From Deltaproteobacteria bacterium (GTDB lineage Bacteria; Desulfobacterota; Syntrophia; Syntrophales; JACQWR01), in contig JACQWR010000007.1 of the NCBI GenBank assembly GCA_016209105.1, forward strand, positions 62,001-126,000: a stretch of DNA of 64,000 nucleotides, read 5' to 3'. Of the stretch, positions 36,773 to 45,136 are shown piece after piece. The notes beneath the pieces were generated by a model. The model was not told the DNA's origin. It ran no database searches and saw only the letters and a program-made list of their open reading frames with translations. Each line of letters opens with the position of its first letter. Within the stretch, counting starts at the first letter, position 1. Both the position numbers and the translations under genes were made by a program.

Positions 36773-36786
36773 GTAAAATAACTTAT

Positions 36787-38064
36787 TCAACAGCCTGTAG
36801 GCGCGAATCTGACCCTGAGCCAGAACCACAGGGTGGCAACCATGCCCAGCACCCCCCCGATCAGGAAGGTGGACTCCGGCCCCAGGCGGCTCCACAGGAG
36901 GTAGGAAATAAGCGGGGCCGGGCAGAACGCAAAGGAACGTAGTCCCCAGTACAGGCCGATGGCCCGCGCCCTCGTCTCCCGGGGAAATCCGCTGGAAATC
37001 ATCGCTTTGCGCGCCGGTTCCCCCACCTCGCGCAGGCCGTTCAGGATGAAGACGACGATCAGCGCCCCCATAACCGGTACGCCCACGAGCGGAGACAACT
37101 GGGGCAACAAGACCAAGTTCAGGGGAAACAGGGCAAAAAGAAAAAACGTAAGGCCGATGAACAGCCGGGGACTCGATGCGTTATCCACCATCTTGCCCAC
37201 GGGTATGTACGTGATAAGCGCCGTCAGGCCGCTGAGGGCCACCAGCATGCCCGCCTCGCCGGCGCTCACCGCCAGCACCCCCACCAGGTAGAGCACGGCA
37301 AAGTCGCGCACGAACCAGTCCCCCCACCGGAGAATGATCTCCGCGGAGAGAAGACTTTTGAGATGAGGCGGCATGTCTTTCAGAATCAGTTTCAGGGGAA
37401 CATATCTTCCCTCGTCCTTGGGACGCATGCGCCCCAGCAGGGTAAACTGGATGACCGAAACGATCACAACCAGGCCGAAGGCAAGCGACAAATTCACCCA
37501 GTACCCCACGGCCATGACAAAACCGCCGATCAGCGGACCGAACACCTTAGGCAGGCGTTTCTGTATGCTCTGCATGGCGAACGCGATGGTGAGCCGGTTT
37601 GACGGCGTTTCGTTGCCCACCACTTCAAAGGTCGCGGGAACGGAAAGCGATTCCCAGTTGGTTACGAGGAGCGCACCCGCAATGATCAGCAGGGGGTTGC
37701 GCGTCGCCAGAAGGAGGCAAAAGCCCGCCGTCATGGGGAGCGCTGAAACGAGAAAGGCCACGCGGGCGCCCATCCGGTGGGCCACGGCGCCGCCGATGAT
37801 GTAGCCGAAACCTTCGAGAAGGTTGACCAAAACGGCAAAGATCCCCATGTACTTAACCGCCCCCAGAACCTGGGCGGTATGATTAATGCCCGTGAGGGAG
37901 TCCTTCAGGTGAATGGCGAGGAAGTTCCGCCATATCTCCTCGGAAAGCCCCAGCCCGGCGGTAACCACGAGTACCGCAAGCGTAGCCCTGTTTATGCCCA
38001 GCCAGGAGGCCAGTGATTCCCCTCCGCCGGTTTTACCCGATCCCGCGGTATCAGCTCCAGCCAT
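36787..38064 (-). CDS. MFS transporter
   Basis: The product is 425 residues with about 12 hydrophobic segments. The ATG at 38064 follows GAAGGAGGAACGAAC; the open frame further upstream is not coding. The span 2-3 region (GGAVAHRMGARVAF) has a reduced MFS motif A, and the second-half equivalent is GKMVDNASSPRLF. A long hydrophilic loop (GRMRPKDEGRYVPLKLI) separates the halves. Substrate unknown. Its last codons and stop (near CAACAGCC) lie in DNA resembling an R3 end. Confidence 0.83.
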   Translation of the reverse strand: MAGADTAGSGKTGGGESLASWLGINRATLAVLVVTAGLGLSEEIWRNFLAIHLKDSLTGINHTAQVLGAVKYMGIFAVLVNLLEGFGYIIGGAVAHRMGARVAFLVSALPMTAGFCLLLATRNPLLIIAGALLVTNWESLSVPATFEVVGNETPSNRLTIAFAMQSIQKRLPKVFGPLIGGFVMAVGYWVNLSLAFGLVVIVSVIQFTLLGRMRPKDEGRYVPLKLILKDMPPHLKSLLSAEIILRWGDWFVRDFAVLYLVGVLAVSAGEAGMLVALSGLTALITYIPVGKMVDNASSPRLFIGLTFFLFALFPLNLVLLPQLSPLVGVPVMGALIVVFILNGLREVGEPARKAMISSGFPRETRARAIGLYWGLRSFAFCPAPLISYLLWSRLGPESTFLIGGVLGMVATLWFWLRVRFAPTGC

Positions 38065-38267
38065 GTTCGTTCCTCCTTCATTTCCGCATATAGCATAAAA
38101 CTGACCGTTTCCCTTTACCATATTTGATGGACTCGTACAAAGTTGGAAAACAGGCCTACTGCGGGTGGCTTCGCCGTCGTTGCCGAAGTTACTTTGACAG
38201 GCTGTAGGACATGATTGACAACCCCTGCCCTTTTCTCTATATATCCGCATACTCTTCTGGAGAAAAC

Positions 38268-40247
38268 ATGATTTACCTGAAAAACATCAGTCTGTCCTTC
38301 GCGGACAGGAAACTCTTCGATCAAATCAACTGGACGATCACGGAAAAAAGCCGGATCGGTCTTGTCGGCGACAACGGCATGGGGAAAACTACGCTCCTCC
38401 GGATGATTGCCGGACAGGTGGAGCCTGAAGAGGGCGCCGTTGAAATCCCGGAGAGGAAGAAAAAGACCATCGGCTATCTGCCCCAGGACCTTGCCGAACT
38501 GGAACCCTTAAACCTGCTCCTCTACCTGAAAAAGAAGAGCGGCATTTACGACCTGGAGGAAGCGATAGGGGGTTATGAAGAACAGATCTCCGGTTGCGCG
38601 CCGGAACAGGCGGAACACGGGCAGCTCCTTACCGCCTACGAATCGGCGCTGGCCCTGTACTCGATGCGGGACGGATATTCCTTCGAGGCGCGGGCGAAAC
38701 AGATCATGAAGGGCCTCGGCTTCCGGGAGGGCGATTTCGCAAAAAACTGCGCCGAGTTCTCCGGCGGCTGGAAGATGAGGATACTGCTCGCCGTCATCCT
38801 TCTTTCCCGCGCCGACATCATGCTGCTTGACGAGCCGACGAACCACCTGGACACGGAGAGCATGGAGTGGCTGGAAAGTTACCTGAAGGATTATCCGGGC
38901 ACGATCATCGCTGTTTCCCATGACCGTGTTTTTCTGGACAAGATCGTGAAGCAAATAGCCGACCTCGCAGACCGGCGTCTCACCCTCTACAGCGGGAACT
39001 ATTCCACCTACCTGAGCGAGAAAGAAAAACGCCTGGAAATCCTGAAGAAGGAAATGGCCGGCCAGGGATCAGAGATGAAGCGGATGCAGGATTTCGTGGA
39101 GCGGTTTCGTTACAAGGCCACCAAGGCCAGACAGGTGCAGAGCCGCCTCAAGATGCTGGAAAAATTTGAAACCGTGCGCGCGCCGGAAAAGACAAAAACG
39201 GTGACCATAAAATTTCCGCCGACCGTGAGAAGCGGCAGGGACGTTGTTACAGCGCGGCGGCTTTCCAAGTCCTACGGCGCGCTTACAATTTTCGAGGCTC
39301 TCGATTTCACGATCTCCCGTGGGGAAAAAATCGCCCTCGTGGGCATAAACGGCGCTGGGAAATCAACGCTGCTCCGCCTCTTAAGCAAAACGGAACAGCC
39401 TGCCGCAGGTGACGTTACGTACGGTCTCCATGTGAAGATGGCCTTTTTCTCTCAGGAAAGCGCGGAGACCCTTAATTACGGGAAGACCGTCTGGGAAGAA
39501 ATCAATGCGGCAGGCACGAGAAGCACCGATCAGGACAAGAGAAATCTCCTCGGCGCCTTTCTCTTCTCGGGGAGCGACATCAACAAGGAGATTTCCGTTC
39601 TCTCCGGCGGTGAAAAATCACGCCTAAAACTGCTGAAGGTTCTTCTGTCGGACGCCAATCTTCTCATCCTCGACGAACCCACCAATCACCTGGATCTCAA
39701 GACGAAGGCTATCTTTCAGGAAGCCCTTCTCAACTACCACGGTACGGTGATCATCGTCTCCCATGATCGCTACTTCCTCGATTGCCTGATCACGAGGGTG
39801 ATCGAATTACGGGACGGGGTCATTCGCACCTACAGCGGCAACTATTCCTACTTTATCGAGAAGCGGAAGGAGTGGGAGACGACTCCGGCGGGAAACGGGA
39901 ATGCCGGCGAGGCCGCAAGCCCTGCCAAACCCGGCGCCGCTTACCGAACGAGGGAAGAAAAGAAACTGGAAGCCGAGGAGAGAAACCGGCTCTACAAAAT
40001 CAGAAGCGCCCTGAAGAAAGAGCTCTCAGCCCTCGAAGGACAAATCACCGCCCTGGAAGAGCACAAGAGGAGGAACGAGGCGCTCCTGTGCGAATCGGAT
40101 ACGCACAGGGATCCGGCACGGATAAAAGCGCTGAACCGGGAACTAAAGACAATTGCCTCAGAACTGGAAGAACTGTACCCCCGTTGGGAACAAACGGTGG
40201 CTCTCATCGCCCAGGCGGAACCCGCCGAAAACAGCCCCAAACTCTGA
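38268..40247 (+). CDS. ABC-F family ATPase (Uup/YheS/EttA-like)
   Basis: The product is 659 residues with two ABC domains and no membrane span. Domain 1 has GDNGMGKTT, a FSGGWKMR signature and LLDEPTNHLD. The inter-domain arm is FRYKATKARQVQSRLKMLEKF. Domain 2 has GINGAGKST, LSGGEKSRLKLL and LILDEPTNHLD. A charged coiled-coil of about 75 residues ends the protein, as in Uup. ABC-F proteins act on the ribosome or DNA, not in transport. The ATG at 38268 follows GGAGAAAAC. Confidence 0.92.
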   Translation: MIYLKNISLSFADRKLFDQINWTITEKSRIGLVGDNGMGKTTLLRMIAGQVEPEEGAVEIPERKKKTIGYLPQDLAELEPLNLLLYLKKKSGIYDLEEAIGGYEEQISGCAPEQAEHGQLLTAYESALALYSMRDGYSFEARAKQIMKGLGFREGDFAKNCAEFSGGWKMRILLAVILLSRADIMLLDEPTNHLDTESMEWLESYLKDYPGTIIAVSHDRVFLDKIVKQIADLADRRLTLYSGNYSTYLSEKEKRLEILKKEMAGQGSEMKRMQDFVERFRYKATKARQVQSRLKMLEKFETVRAPEKTKTVTIKFPPTVRSGRDVVTARRLSKSYGALTIFEALDFTISRGEKIALVGINGAGKSTLLRLLSKTEQPAAGDVTYGLHVKMAFFSQESAETLNYGKTVWEEINAAGTRSTDQDKRNLLGAFLFSGSDINKEISVLSGGEKSRLKLLKVLLSDANLLILDEPTNHLDLKTKAIFQEALLNYHGTVIIVSHDRYFLDCLITRVIELRDGVIRTYSGNYSYFIEKRKEWETTPAGNGNAGEAASPAKPGAAYRTREEKKLEAEERNRLYKIRSALKKELSALEGQITALEEHKRRNEALLCESDTHRDPARIKALNRELKTIASELEELYPRWEQTVALIAQAEPAENSPKL

Positions 40248-40305
40248 CGCCTTCGCGATAGAAAATCTTGACGATGCTGTAAGAAGTGAGAGGAGCCATC
40301 TTTTT

Positions 40306-40374
40306 GTCATTCCCGTGCAAACGGGAATCCAGTGCCTTTTAGTTGTTCTGGACTCCCGCTTCCGCGGGAGTGAC
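40306..40374. repeat. GTCATTCCCG-type inverted repeat
   Basis: GTCATTCCCGTGCAAACGGG at the left faces CCCGCTTCCGCGGGAGTGAC at the right, with AATCCAG and CTGGACT inside. This is a common proteobacterial short interspersed repeat, here between two convergent genes. Confidence 0.8.
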
Positions 40375-40401
40375 AGGATTTTTGCCTTTTTACGAAGCCG
40401 T

Positions 40402-40923
40402 CTATGCCCCGTCCAGCCCCGTCCTCTCCGTCCGCTGGTACCACTCGGCGGGATTGGTGAGAAATTCCTCCGTCTCTTTCAGAGAAGTAAAGTGCTCCCG
40501 CTCGATGTTGGCGAGGAGGCCGAAAAAATCCTTTTCTTTGGGATCGGACACCTCATCCCGGAGCCCGGCATAGAATTCCGCCCCCTTGGCTTCGAAATCA
40601 ATGGCGGTGCGGATTGCCTGTAGATCATCGGTATCGCCGGCCGGTATCTGACCGGCCTTCTTCACCATGTTCTTCAGGATCGTATCCACGTTCGTATCCT
40701 TCACCTTCAGGGGAACCGTCTTGGGCCACGTCCCCTTTTTTTCCCAAGTTTCGCTGAGCTGCTTCAACCGTTCGTAGTGTTCCAGTTCTTCACCCGCTAT
40801 CTGCCGGAACATGGCCTCCCCCAAGGCATTCTTTGTCCGCTGCGCATTCTTGAGATAAAATTCGTGTTCCCTCATTTCATTATTGAGCGCAACCTTAAGC
40901 GCATCCAGACGTTTCTCTTCCAT
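40402..40923 (-). CDS. Ferritin-like di-iron protein (rubrerythrin-related, no rubredoxin domain)
   Basis: The product is 173 residues. The ATG at 40923 follows GAAGGAGACCGGCC. Four helices carry the di-iron ligands: NNEMREHEFYLKNA, GEELEHYERL, DFEAKGAEFYAGL and NIEREHFTSL. A non-helical linker (about residues 64-95) separates the halves. There is no C-terminal CxxC rubredoxin domain. It likely reduces peroxide or stores iron in the cytoplasm, a typical anaerobe defence. The region 40924-41106 upstream is unremarkable AT-rich DNA. Confidence 0.87.
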   Translation of the reverse strand: MEEKRLDALKVALNNEMREHEFYLKNAQRTKNALGEAMFRQIAGEELEHYERLKQLSETWEKKGTWPKTVPLKVKDTNVDTILKNMVKKAGQIPAGDTDDLQAIRTAIDFEAKGAEFYAGLRDEVSDPKEKDFFGLLANIEREHFTSLKETEEFLTNPAEWYQRTERTGLDGA

Positions 40924-41106
40924 GGCCGGTCTCCTTCGGGTATTTGGTGAAATGGTGTGTAAAACGGTATGGTGAAAAGTACCATAGGCCCCCGCCCCGG
41001 TCAAGCTCTTTGGAACTGATCAGTCATCAAGCAACATTCTTGGCGTGATCCGATAATTATATCCGCACTGCACCGTCGGTCTATTTCTCATTAACAGGAG
41101 ATTATA

Positions 41107-41147
41107 TTGACAACTAACCATAAATAATTTAAAAGTTTTTATCAATG
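41107..41147 (+). promoter_or_regulatory. Possible promoter, diverged copy D of the module
   Basis: TTGACA (41107-41112) with a poor -10 (TAAAAG at 17 bp), followed by AGTTTTTATCAATG (41134-41147), which is identical to the leader at 31834. The TACACT box is not conserved. Confidence 0.35.
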
Positions 41148-41198
41148 TACCTTACCATCGGCGCTATTATACTACCGCCAATAGGCGGTCTACTCCAT

Positions 41199-41402
41199 GT
41201 TCGCGCCGCTACGCCACCTGACGGCGTCTACACGGCGCGAACGGGCGCGAGCTGCACTATCGCCGGTCCTCGCCGCAGGGCGGCTCGAACCAGCGATGGA
41301 ACCGCACCGCCTCCGGCGGCTCCGCCCCCATTGTCACGGAAGCTGCGATAAATTGCATCTCCCGCGCCCAAGGGGGTGCGGCTCATCTCGCGCCCGTTAG
41401 AC
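41199..41402 (+). other. attC-like recombination site before a gene cassette
   Basis: A perfect hairpin with arms GTTCGCGCCG and CGGCGCGAAC occupies 41199-41242. From its last bases, AACGGGCGCGAG (41240-41251) pairs with CTCGCGCCCGTT (41387-41398), with further nested arms (ACTATCGC / GCGATAAA). The right end is GTTAGAC (41396-41402), a perfect match to the attC simple site GTTRRRY. The next ATG is eight bases on, as in integron cassettes. At about 165 bp it is long for an attC. Confidence 0.6.
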
Positions 41403-41410
41403 ATAACAAA

Positions 41411-41965
41411 ATGAAAAAATACGAAGACGATATAAGAAATACTCTAAGCCATGCAAAAAGGTGCTATGATGCATGGTGGCTGTTTACTGGAAAACATCCA
41501 AAAAGAGAACAAATAAAATTCGTCCACAATAAATATCTGATTTTTTTTGACACCCTTCGTCCTGCCTTATATTGCACTTTTGCAATTAAACTCTCATCAC
41601 TATTTAGTACCATTCCTAAAGATATCACTTTAGACAAACTGCACGGCATTCAAATATATCCTGAATTCAATGATCTCTGGGATAGGGGAAGACGTCTATA
41701 TAAATACCGCAGTAAAGTCATTGCTCACAGAGATCAGGAAATATCCATAAGGAATTTCGCAAAAGAAACAGGCTTTACTTACAATGATTTAAAAAAGATA
41801 CTTTATGATACTTGCTCTATCTTTGATACTTTTGCAAAAAAGAATAATATTTGTGGAGTTACCTATTTTTGTTGTGAAGAAGATTTGATAAAATTAATTT
41901 CCGATCTATTTGAATATAATAATTGTCTAACCCGTCAATCCAGCCGATTGCTACGCTCCGGCTGA
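41411..41965 (+). CDS. HEPN/AbiU2-like protein on a gene cassette
   Basis: The product is 184 residues. The gene is markedly AT-rich compared with both neighbours, indicating foreign origin. The helical sequence ends its core with YKYRSKVIAHRD, which fits the RxxxxxH motif of HEPN ribonucleases and the layout of the AbiU2-like family; this is from memory of the family. It lies immediately downstream of GTTAGAC, and its last codons lie in a truncated attC. This is the usual arrangement of an integron cassette. A role as an RNase toxin or phage-abortive protein is inference. Confidence 0.7.
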   Translation: MKKYEDDIRNTLSHAKRCYDAWWLFTGKHPKREQIKFVHNKYLIFFDTLRPALYCTFAIKLSSLFSTIPKDITLDKLHGIQIYPEFNDLWDRGRRLYKYRSKVIAHRDQEISIRNFAKETGFTYNDLKKILYDTCSIFDTFAKKNNICGVTYFCCEEDLIKLISDLFEYNNCLTRQSSRLLRSG

Positions 41966-41972
41966 TTTCTTC
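41925..41972 (+). other. Truncated attC site after the cassette gene
   Basis: GTCTAAC (41925-41931) matches the attC left simple site RYYYAAC exactly. It is followed by CAGCCG...CGGCTG, the usual central hairpin with a GATTGCTACGCTC loop. No right simple site GTTRRRY follows; sequence passes straight into the end of the Na/Pi transporter gene. Confidence 0.6.
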
Positions 41973-41982
41973 GTCAGAATAC

Positions 41983-43584
41983 TCAGATATCTTTCAGATC
42001 CTCGATATACTCGGCAATATTCTGGCAGTGATCCGATATCCGCTCCAGGTGGATCAGCAAGGAAACGAAAACGGGCCCGGCCTCGGGCTGGCAAGCCTTC
42101 TCGCAAAACCGCTCCAGATGCCGCTCCCTGCCTTCCTTCACTTTGCCGTCAATTTCCTCCTCGCGGCGGAAAATAAACCATATTTTCTCTCCGTCCCGCT
42201 TCTCGATAAGGGAAACGGTTTCACGGAGGTTTTCCGCCGCCAGCTTCTCTATCTCCTCTATTTCCGCCTTTGCCGCTTCGCTGAACTCAATGCCGCGCTG
42301 CGCCTTATCCTTAAAAAGATCGGCGATACTGACGATCTGATCGCCTATCCTTCCGATCTCGCCGTTTACGCCCGTAAAGGTGAAGAGTTTCTTCGACAGC
42401 TCCGGAGAGAGCGCAACATTGGAAACCTTCCACAGGTACCGGACGATCTCCGTCCGCACATTGTCCAGCACCAGTTTCATGTAGATGATGTTTCTCCTCC
42501 GGCCAACTTGGTAATTGCCCGTAATGCTCATCGCCTCCGCAAACATTCTTGCCGTAAGGACAATTTCCCGCTCCAGCTCCTTCTTCACGCAGTCCAGTGC
42601 CTTTCCCGGCTCCGTCAGACATTCGTCATTGATATATTCGGGCCACAGAGGCAGAACATTTTCTTCCCCGGGAATGATTTTTTCGATGAGGCGGGCAAAG
42701 GGCTTCAGGAGAAAGAAGAAAGCGGCCACCACGAGGAGGTTGAACAGGAAGTGACCGATGGCGATCTGCTGTGCGATGCCGGAGGAAATCGCTTTCAGGA
42801 TAGCGACAAAGAGCGGCAGAGCGGCAAGACAGAGGATGACGCCCGCCAATTTGAACAGAAAATGGGAAAGGGCGCTTCGTTTGCCGCTGACGCCCGCCAC
42901 CATGCTCGCCATCAGGGCGGTGACGGTGGTGCCTACGTTGGCGCCGAAAACGATGGGCAGGGCATTTTCAATGGTGATGAGGCCGTACTGGGCAAGAATG
43001 ACGAGGATGCTGATGGGGATGACGGAGGCATGCACGATCCCCGTGAAAATCACGCCGATGACCACGCCGAACAGGGGGTTTTTCGTCTCTTGGAAAAAGC
43101 GGATAAAGGTCTGATTCTCCTTCAGAGGGGCCGTTGCGACGGCGGCGAGTCCCAGACCGAAGAAAATCAGGCCGAAGTAAAAGAGCGCCTCTCCGGCGGA
43201 CTTCCATTTCTTTTTCCCCGTCACCCACAGACAGCCGCCGGCAATGATAAACAGGGGCGCCAGATCGGTAAATTTCCAGACGACGAGCTGCACGGTGAGC
43301 GTCGTGCCGATGTCCGCGCCCAGGATGATGCCCAGGGAATGGTAAAAGGTGATCAGCCCGGCGCCGACCATGCCGATGACCAACACCGTGGTGGCGGAAC
43401 TGCTCTGGAAGAGGATCGTGGATACGATGCCGGTCAAGAGTCCGTAAACCGGCTTCCTGACGGAATACTTCACGTACTGGCGGAAGCGGGCGGTGAACAG
43501 GCGCTGGACAACCGTGTTCAGCTGCAGCATGCCGAAGAGAAACAATACTATCCCGGTGGTGAGGGTTAGGAGACCTTTGAGCAT
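41983..43584 (-). CDS. Na+/phosphate cotransporter family protein with PhoU-like tail
   Basis: The product is 533 residues. About 1-310 are membrane spans with two inverted repeats: QSSSATTVLVIGM is the classic NptA/Na-Pi signature, and GIVHASVIPISIL is its degenerate second copy. IILGADIGTTLT and VFGANVGTTVTA lie beside them. About 345-533 form a cytoplasmic helical domain like PhoU. It likely imports phosphate with Na+, or exports it. The ATG at 43584 with GGAAGG five bases upstream is preferred to the GTG at 43590. It lies 27 bp after the rubrerythrin gene. Confidence 0.9.
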   Translation of the reverse strand: MLKGLLTLTTGIVLFLFGMLQLNTVVQRLFTARFRQYVKYSVRKPVYGLLTGIVSTILFQSSSATTVLVIGMVGAGLITFYHSLGIILGADIGTTLTVQLVVWKFTDLAPLFIIAGGCLWVTGKKKWKSAGEALFYFGLIFFGLGLAAVATAPLKENQTFIRFFQETKNPLFGVVIGVIFTGIVHASVIPISILVILAQYGLITIENALPIVFGANVGTTVTALMASMVAGVSGKRSALSHFLFKLAGVILCLAALPLFVAILKAISSGIAQQIAIGHFLFNLLVVAAFFFLLKPFARLIEKIIPGEENVLPLWPEYINDECLTEPGKALDCVKKELEREIVLTARMFAEAMSITGNYQVGRRRNIIYMKLVLDNVRTEIVRYLWKVSNVALSPELSKKLFTFTGVNGEIGRIGDQIVSIADLFKDKAQRGIEFSEAAKAEIEEIEKLAAENLRETVSLIEKRDGEKIWFIFRREEEIDGKVKEGRERHLERFCEKACQPEAGPVFVSLLIHLERISDHCQNIAEYIEDLKDI

Positions 43585-43611
43585 GTCCACCTTCCCGACG
43601 TCGTCGTACGG

Positions 43612-44109
43612 TTATTCTACTTTCTTAAAAGCCTTTCCCTTAGTGCCGCAGACGGGACACTCATCGGGCGCGCTCTTTTCCGCCGTATATCCACAAACAG
43701 GACATACGTAATAGGGGTAATTTTCACCCGCCTTTCCCAGATCGGCCGCCATTTTTCGGTAGAGTCCGGCATGGATTTTCTCCACCTCATTTGCCCACTG
43801 GAAAGAGCGTTCCGCCTCCTTGTTGCCCTCCGCCTTCGCGTCGGCAATCATTTCCGGATACATGCTGTTGAATTCAAACGTCTCGCCGGAAATGGCTTCT
43901 TCAATATTCTCCTTTGTGCTGCGAATCCCCCCAAGCACCTTCAGGTGGGCGTGGGCATGGACTGTTTCCGCCTCGGCGGCGGCGCGGAAGAGGCTTGCCG
44001 CCTGTTTGTGGCCTTCCTGATCCGCGCGAACGGCAAACGCCAGGTATTTGCGGTTTGCCTGCGATTCGCCGGCAAAGGCCTGCTTCAACGCATCGGTGGT
44101 TTTCGACAT
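43612..44109 (-). CDS. rbr: Rubrerythrin
   Basis: The product is 165 residues. The ferritin-like part has the ligands in AGESQANRKY, AEAETVHAHAH, AISGETFEF and ANEVEKIHAGLY. The C-terminal rubredoxin-like domain has two CPVCG knuckles (YYVCPVCGY and DECPVCGT) for one iron. Rubrerythrin reduces hydrogen peroxide with electrons from NADH or rubredoxin. The ATG at 44109 follows GAAAGGAGAGAGAAAACCC. It is 48 bp downstream of the REC-GGDEF gene and could be in the same long transcript. Confidence 0.95.
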   Translation of the reverse strand: MSKTTDALKQAFAGESQANRKYLAFAVRADQEGHKQAASLFRAAAEAETVHAHAHLKVLGGIRSTKENIEEAISGETFEFNSMYPEMIADAKAEGNKEAERSFQWANEVEKIHAGLYRKMAADLGKAGENYPYYVCPVCGYTAEKSAPDECPVCGTKGKAFKKVE

Positions 44110-44157
44110 GGGTTTTCTCTCTCCTTTCTCATTCGTGATAATTGCAGTCAAAAAACT

Positions 44158-45117
44158 TTAAGAACCAATTCCCGTCTCCGCTCTTTCAGAACTCGAACAC
44201 ACCTGGTTCCTGCCTAAAGATTTTGCCTGATACAGCGCCCGGTCGGCGAGATCGAGCACCGTCTCCCACCGCAAGTCCGGATTGCTGCCGTCAAATGCAG
44301 CCGCGCCGCAGCTTATGGTGAGAACACCCCTGCTGCTCCCTTTGTGCTGTATATCGAGGGCCTCTACGTTGCCCCTGATCTTATCCGCCACAAGGGTCGT
44401 ACTCTCCAGATCCTGTTCCGGGAGCACGATGACTATCTCCTCACCGCCGAAGCGGAATATATGATCGGACGCACGGACCGACTTTCTGGTGGCATCGGCA
44501 ACCATTTTTAAGATACCGTCACCCCCTAAATGTCCGTAAATGTCATTAAATGATTTAAAGTTGTCAATATCACACATGATGATGCCGTATCCCTTGGCGT
44601 ACCTGCGGGCATGTTGGTGCACTTTATCTATCGTTTCGTAAAAATACCGCCGGTTTCCTATGTTCATCAGGGGATCAAGCCTGATAAGCCCTTCCAGTTT
44701 GGTGTTCAGTCTGTTCAGTTTTTCATTCTGGTCGTTGAGTTCCCGTTCAAGGTTCAATATCCGTTCGCCGGCGCGCACCCTGACCTTGAGTTCGCCTCTT
44801 TCAAACGGTTTAATAACGTAGTCGTCGGCGCCCGCATCGAGACCGGTAATGATATCTTCTTTCTTGTCCTTGCTCGTAAGCAGGATAAAATAAATGTATC
44901 CGGCATCCTCGGAGGAGCGAATCTTGCGGCAGAGAGTTACGCCGTCCATACCCGGCATCAGCCAGTCGGCAATTACAAACTTAACTTTCCGACTCTGGAC
45001 GATATTCCATGCCTCATCCCCGTCCCCGGCCACAAGGACTTCATGCCCCCAGCTTTCAAGCATTCTCTTGAGAAGCTTGCCGGAAATGGGATCATCTTCA
45101 ACAATTAATATGAGCAT
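44158..45117 (-). CDS. REC-GGDEF response regulator (diguanylate cyclase)
   Basis: The product is 319 residues. The receiver has VEDD, Asp51 (IADWLMPGMDG) and the Lys in VIKPF. A coiled-coil (about 115-145, ERELNDQNEKLNRLNTKLEG) links it to a cyclase domain with GGEEI at 224-228, an accepted active variant. The inhibitory RxxD is RASD (215-218). This PleD/WspR-like design dimerises on phosphorylation to make c-di-GMP. It lies 20 bp after the kinase at 45137, which ends in an HPt domain, so it is the probable phosphate acceptor. Confidence 0.93.
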   Translation of the reverse strand: MLILIVEDDPISGKLLKRMLESWGHEVLVAGDGDEAWNIVQSRKVKFVIADWLMPGMDGVTLCRKIRSSEDAGYIYFILLTSKDKKEDIITGLDAGADDYVIKPFERGELKVRVRAGERILNLERELNDQNEKLNRLNTKLEGLIRLDPLMNIGNRRYFYETIDKVHQHARRYAKGYGIIMCDIDNFKSFNDIYGHLGGDGILKMVADATRKSVRASDHIFRFGGEEIVIVLPEQDLESTTLVADKIRGNVEALDIQHKGSSRGVLTISCGAAAFDGSNPDLRWETVLDLADRALYQAKSLGRNQVCSSSERAETGIGS

Positions 45118-45136
45118 AACTAAAAGCTCCGGATCG

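Noticed and set aside
41923-43569. Open frame of 548 codons on the plus strand
   Set aside because: Antisense shadow of the Na/Pi transporter gene; low-complexity translation with no motif.
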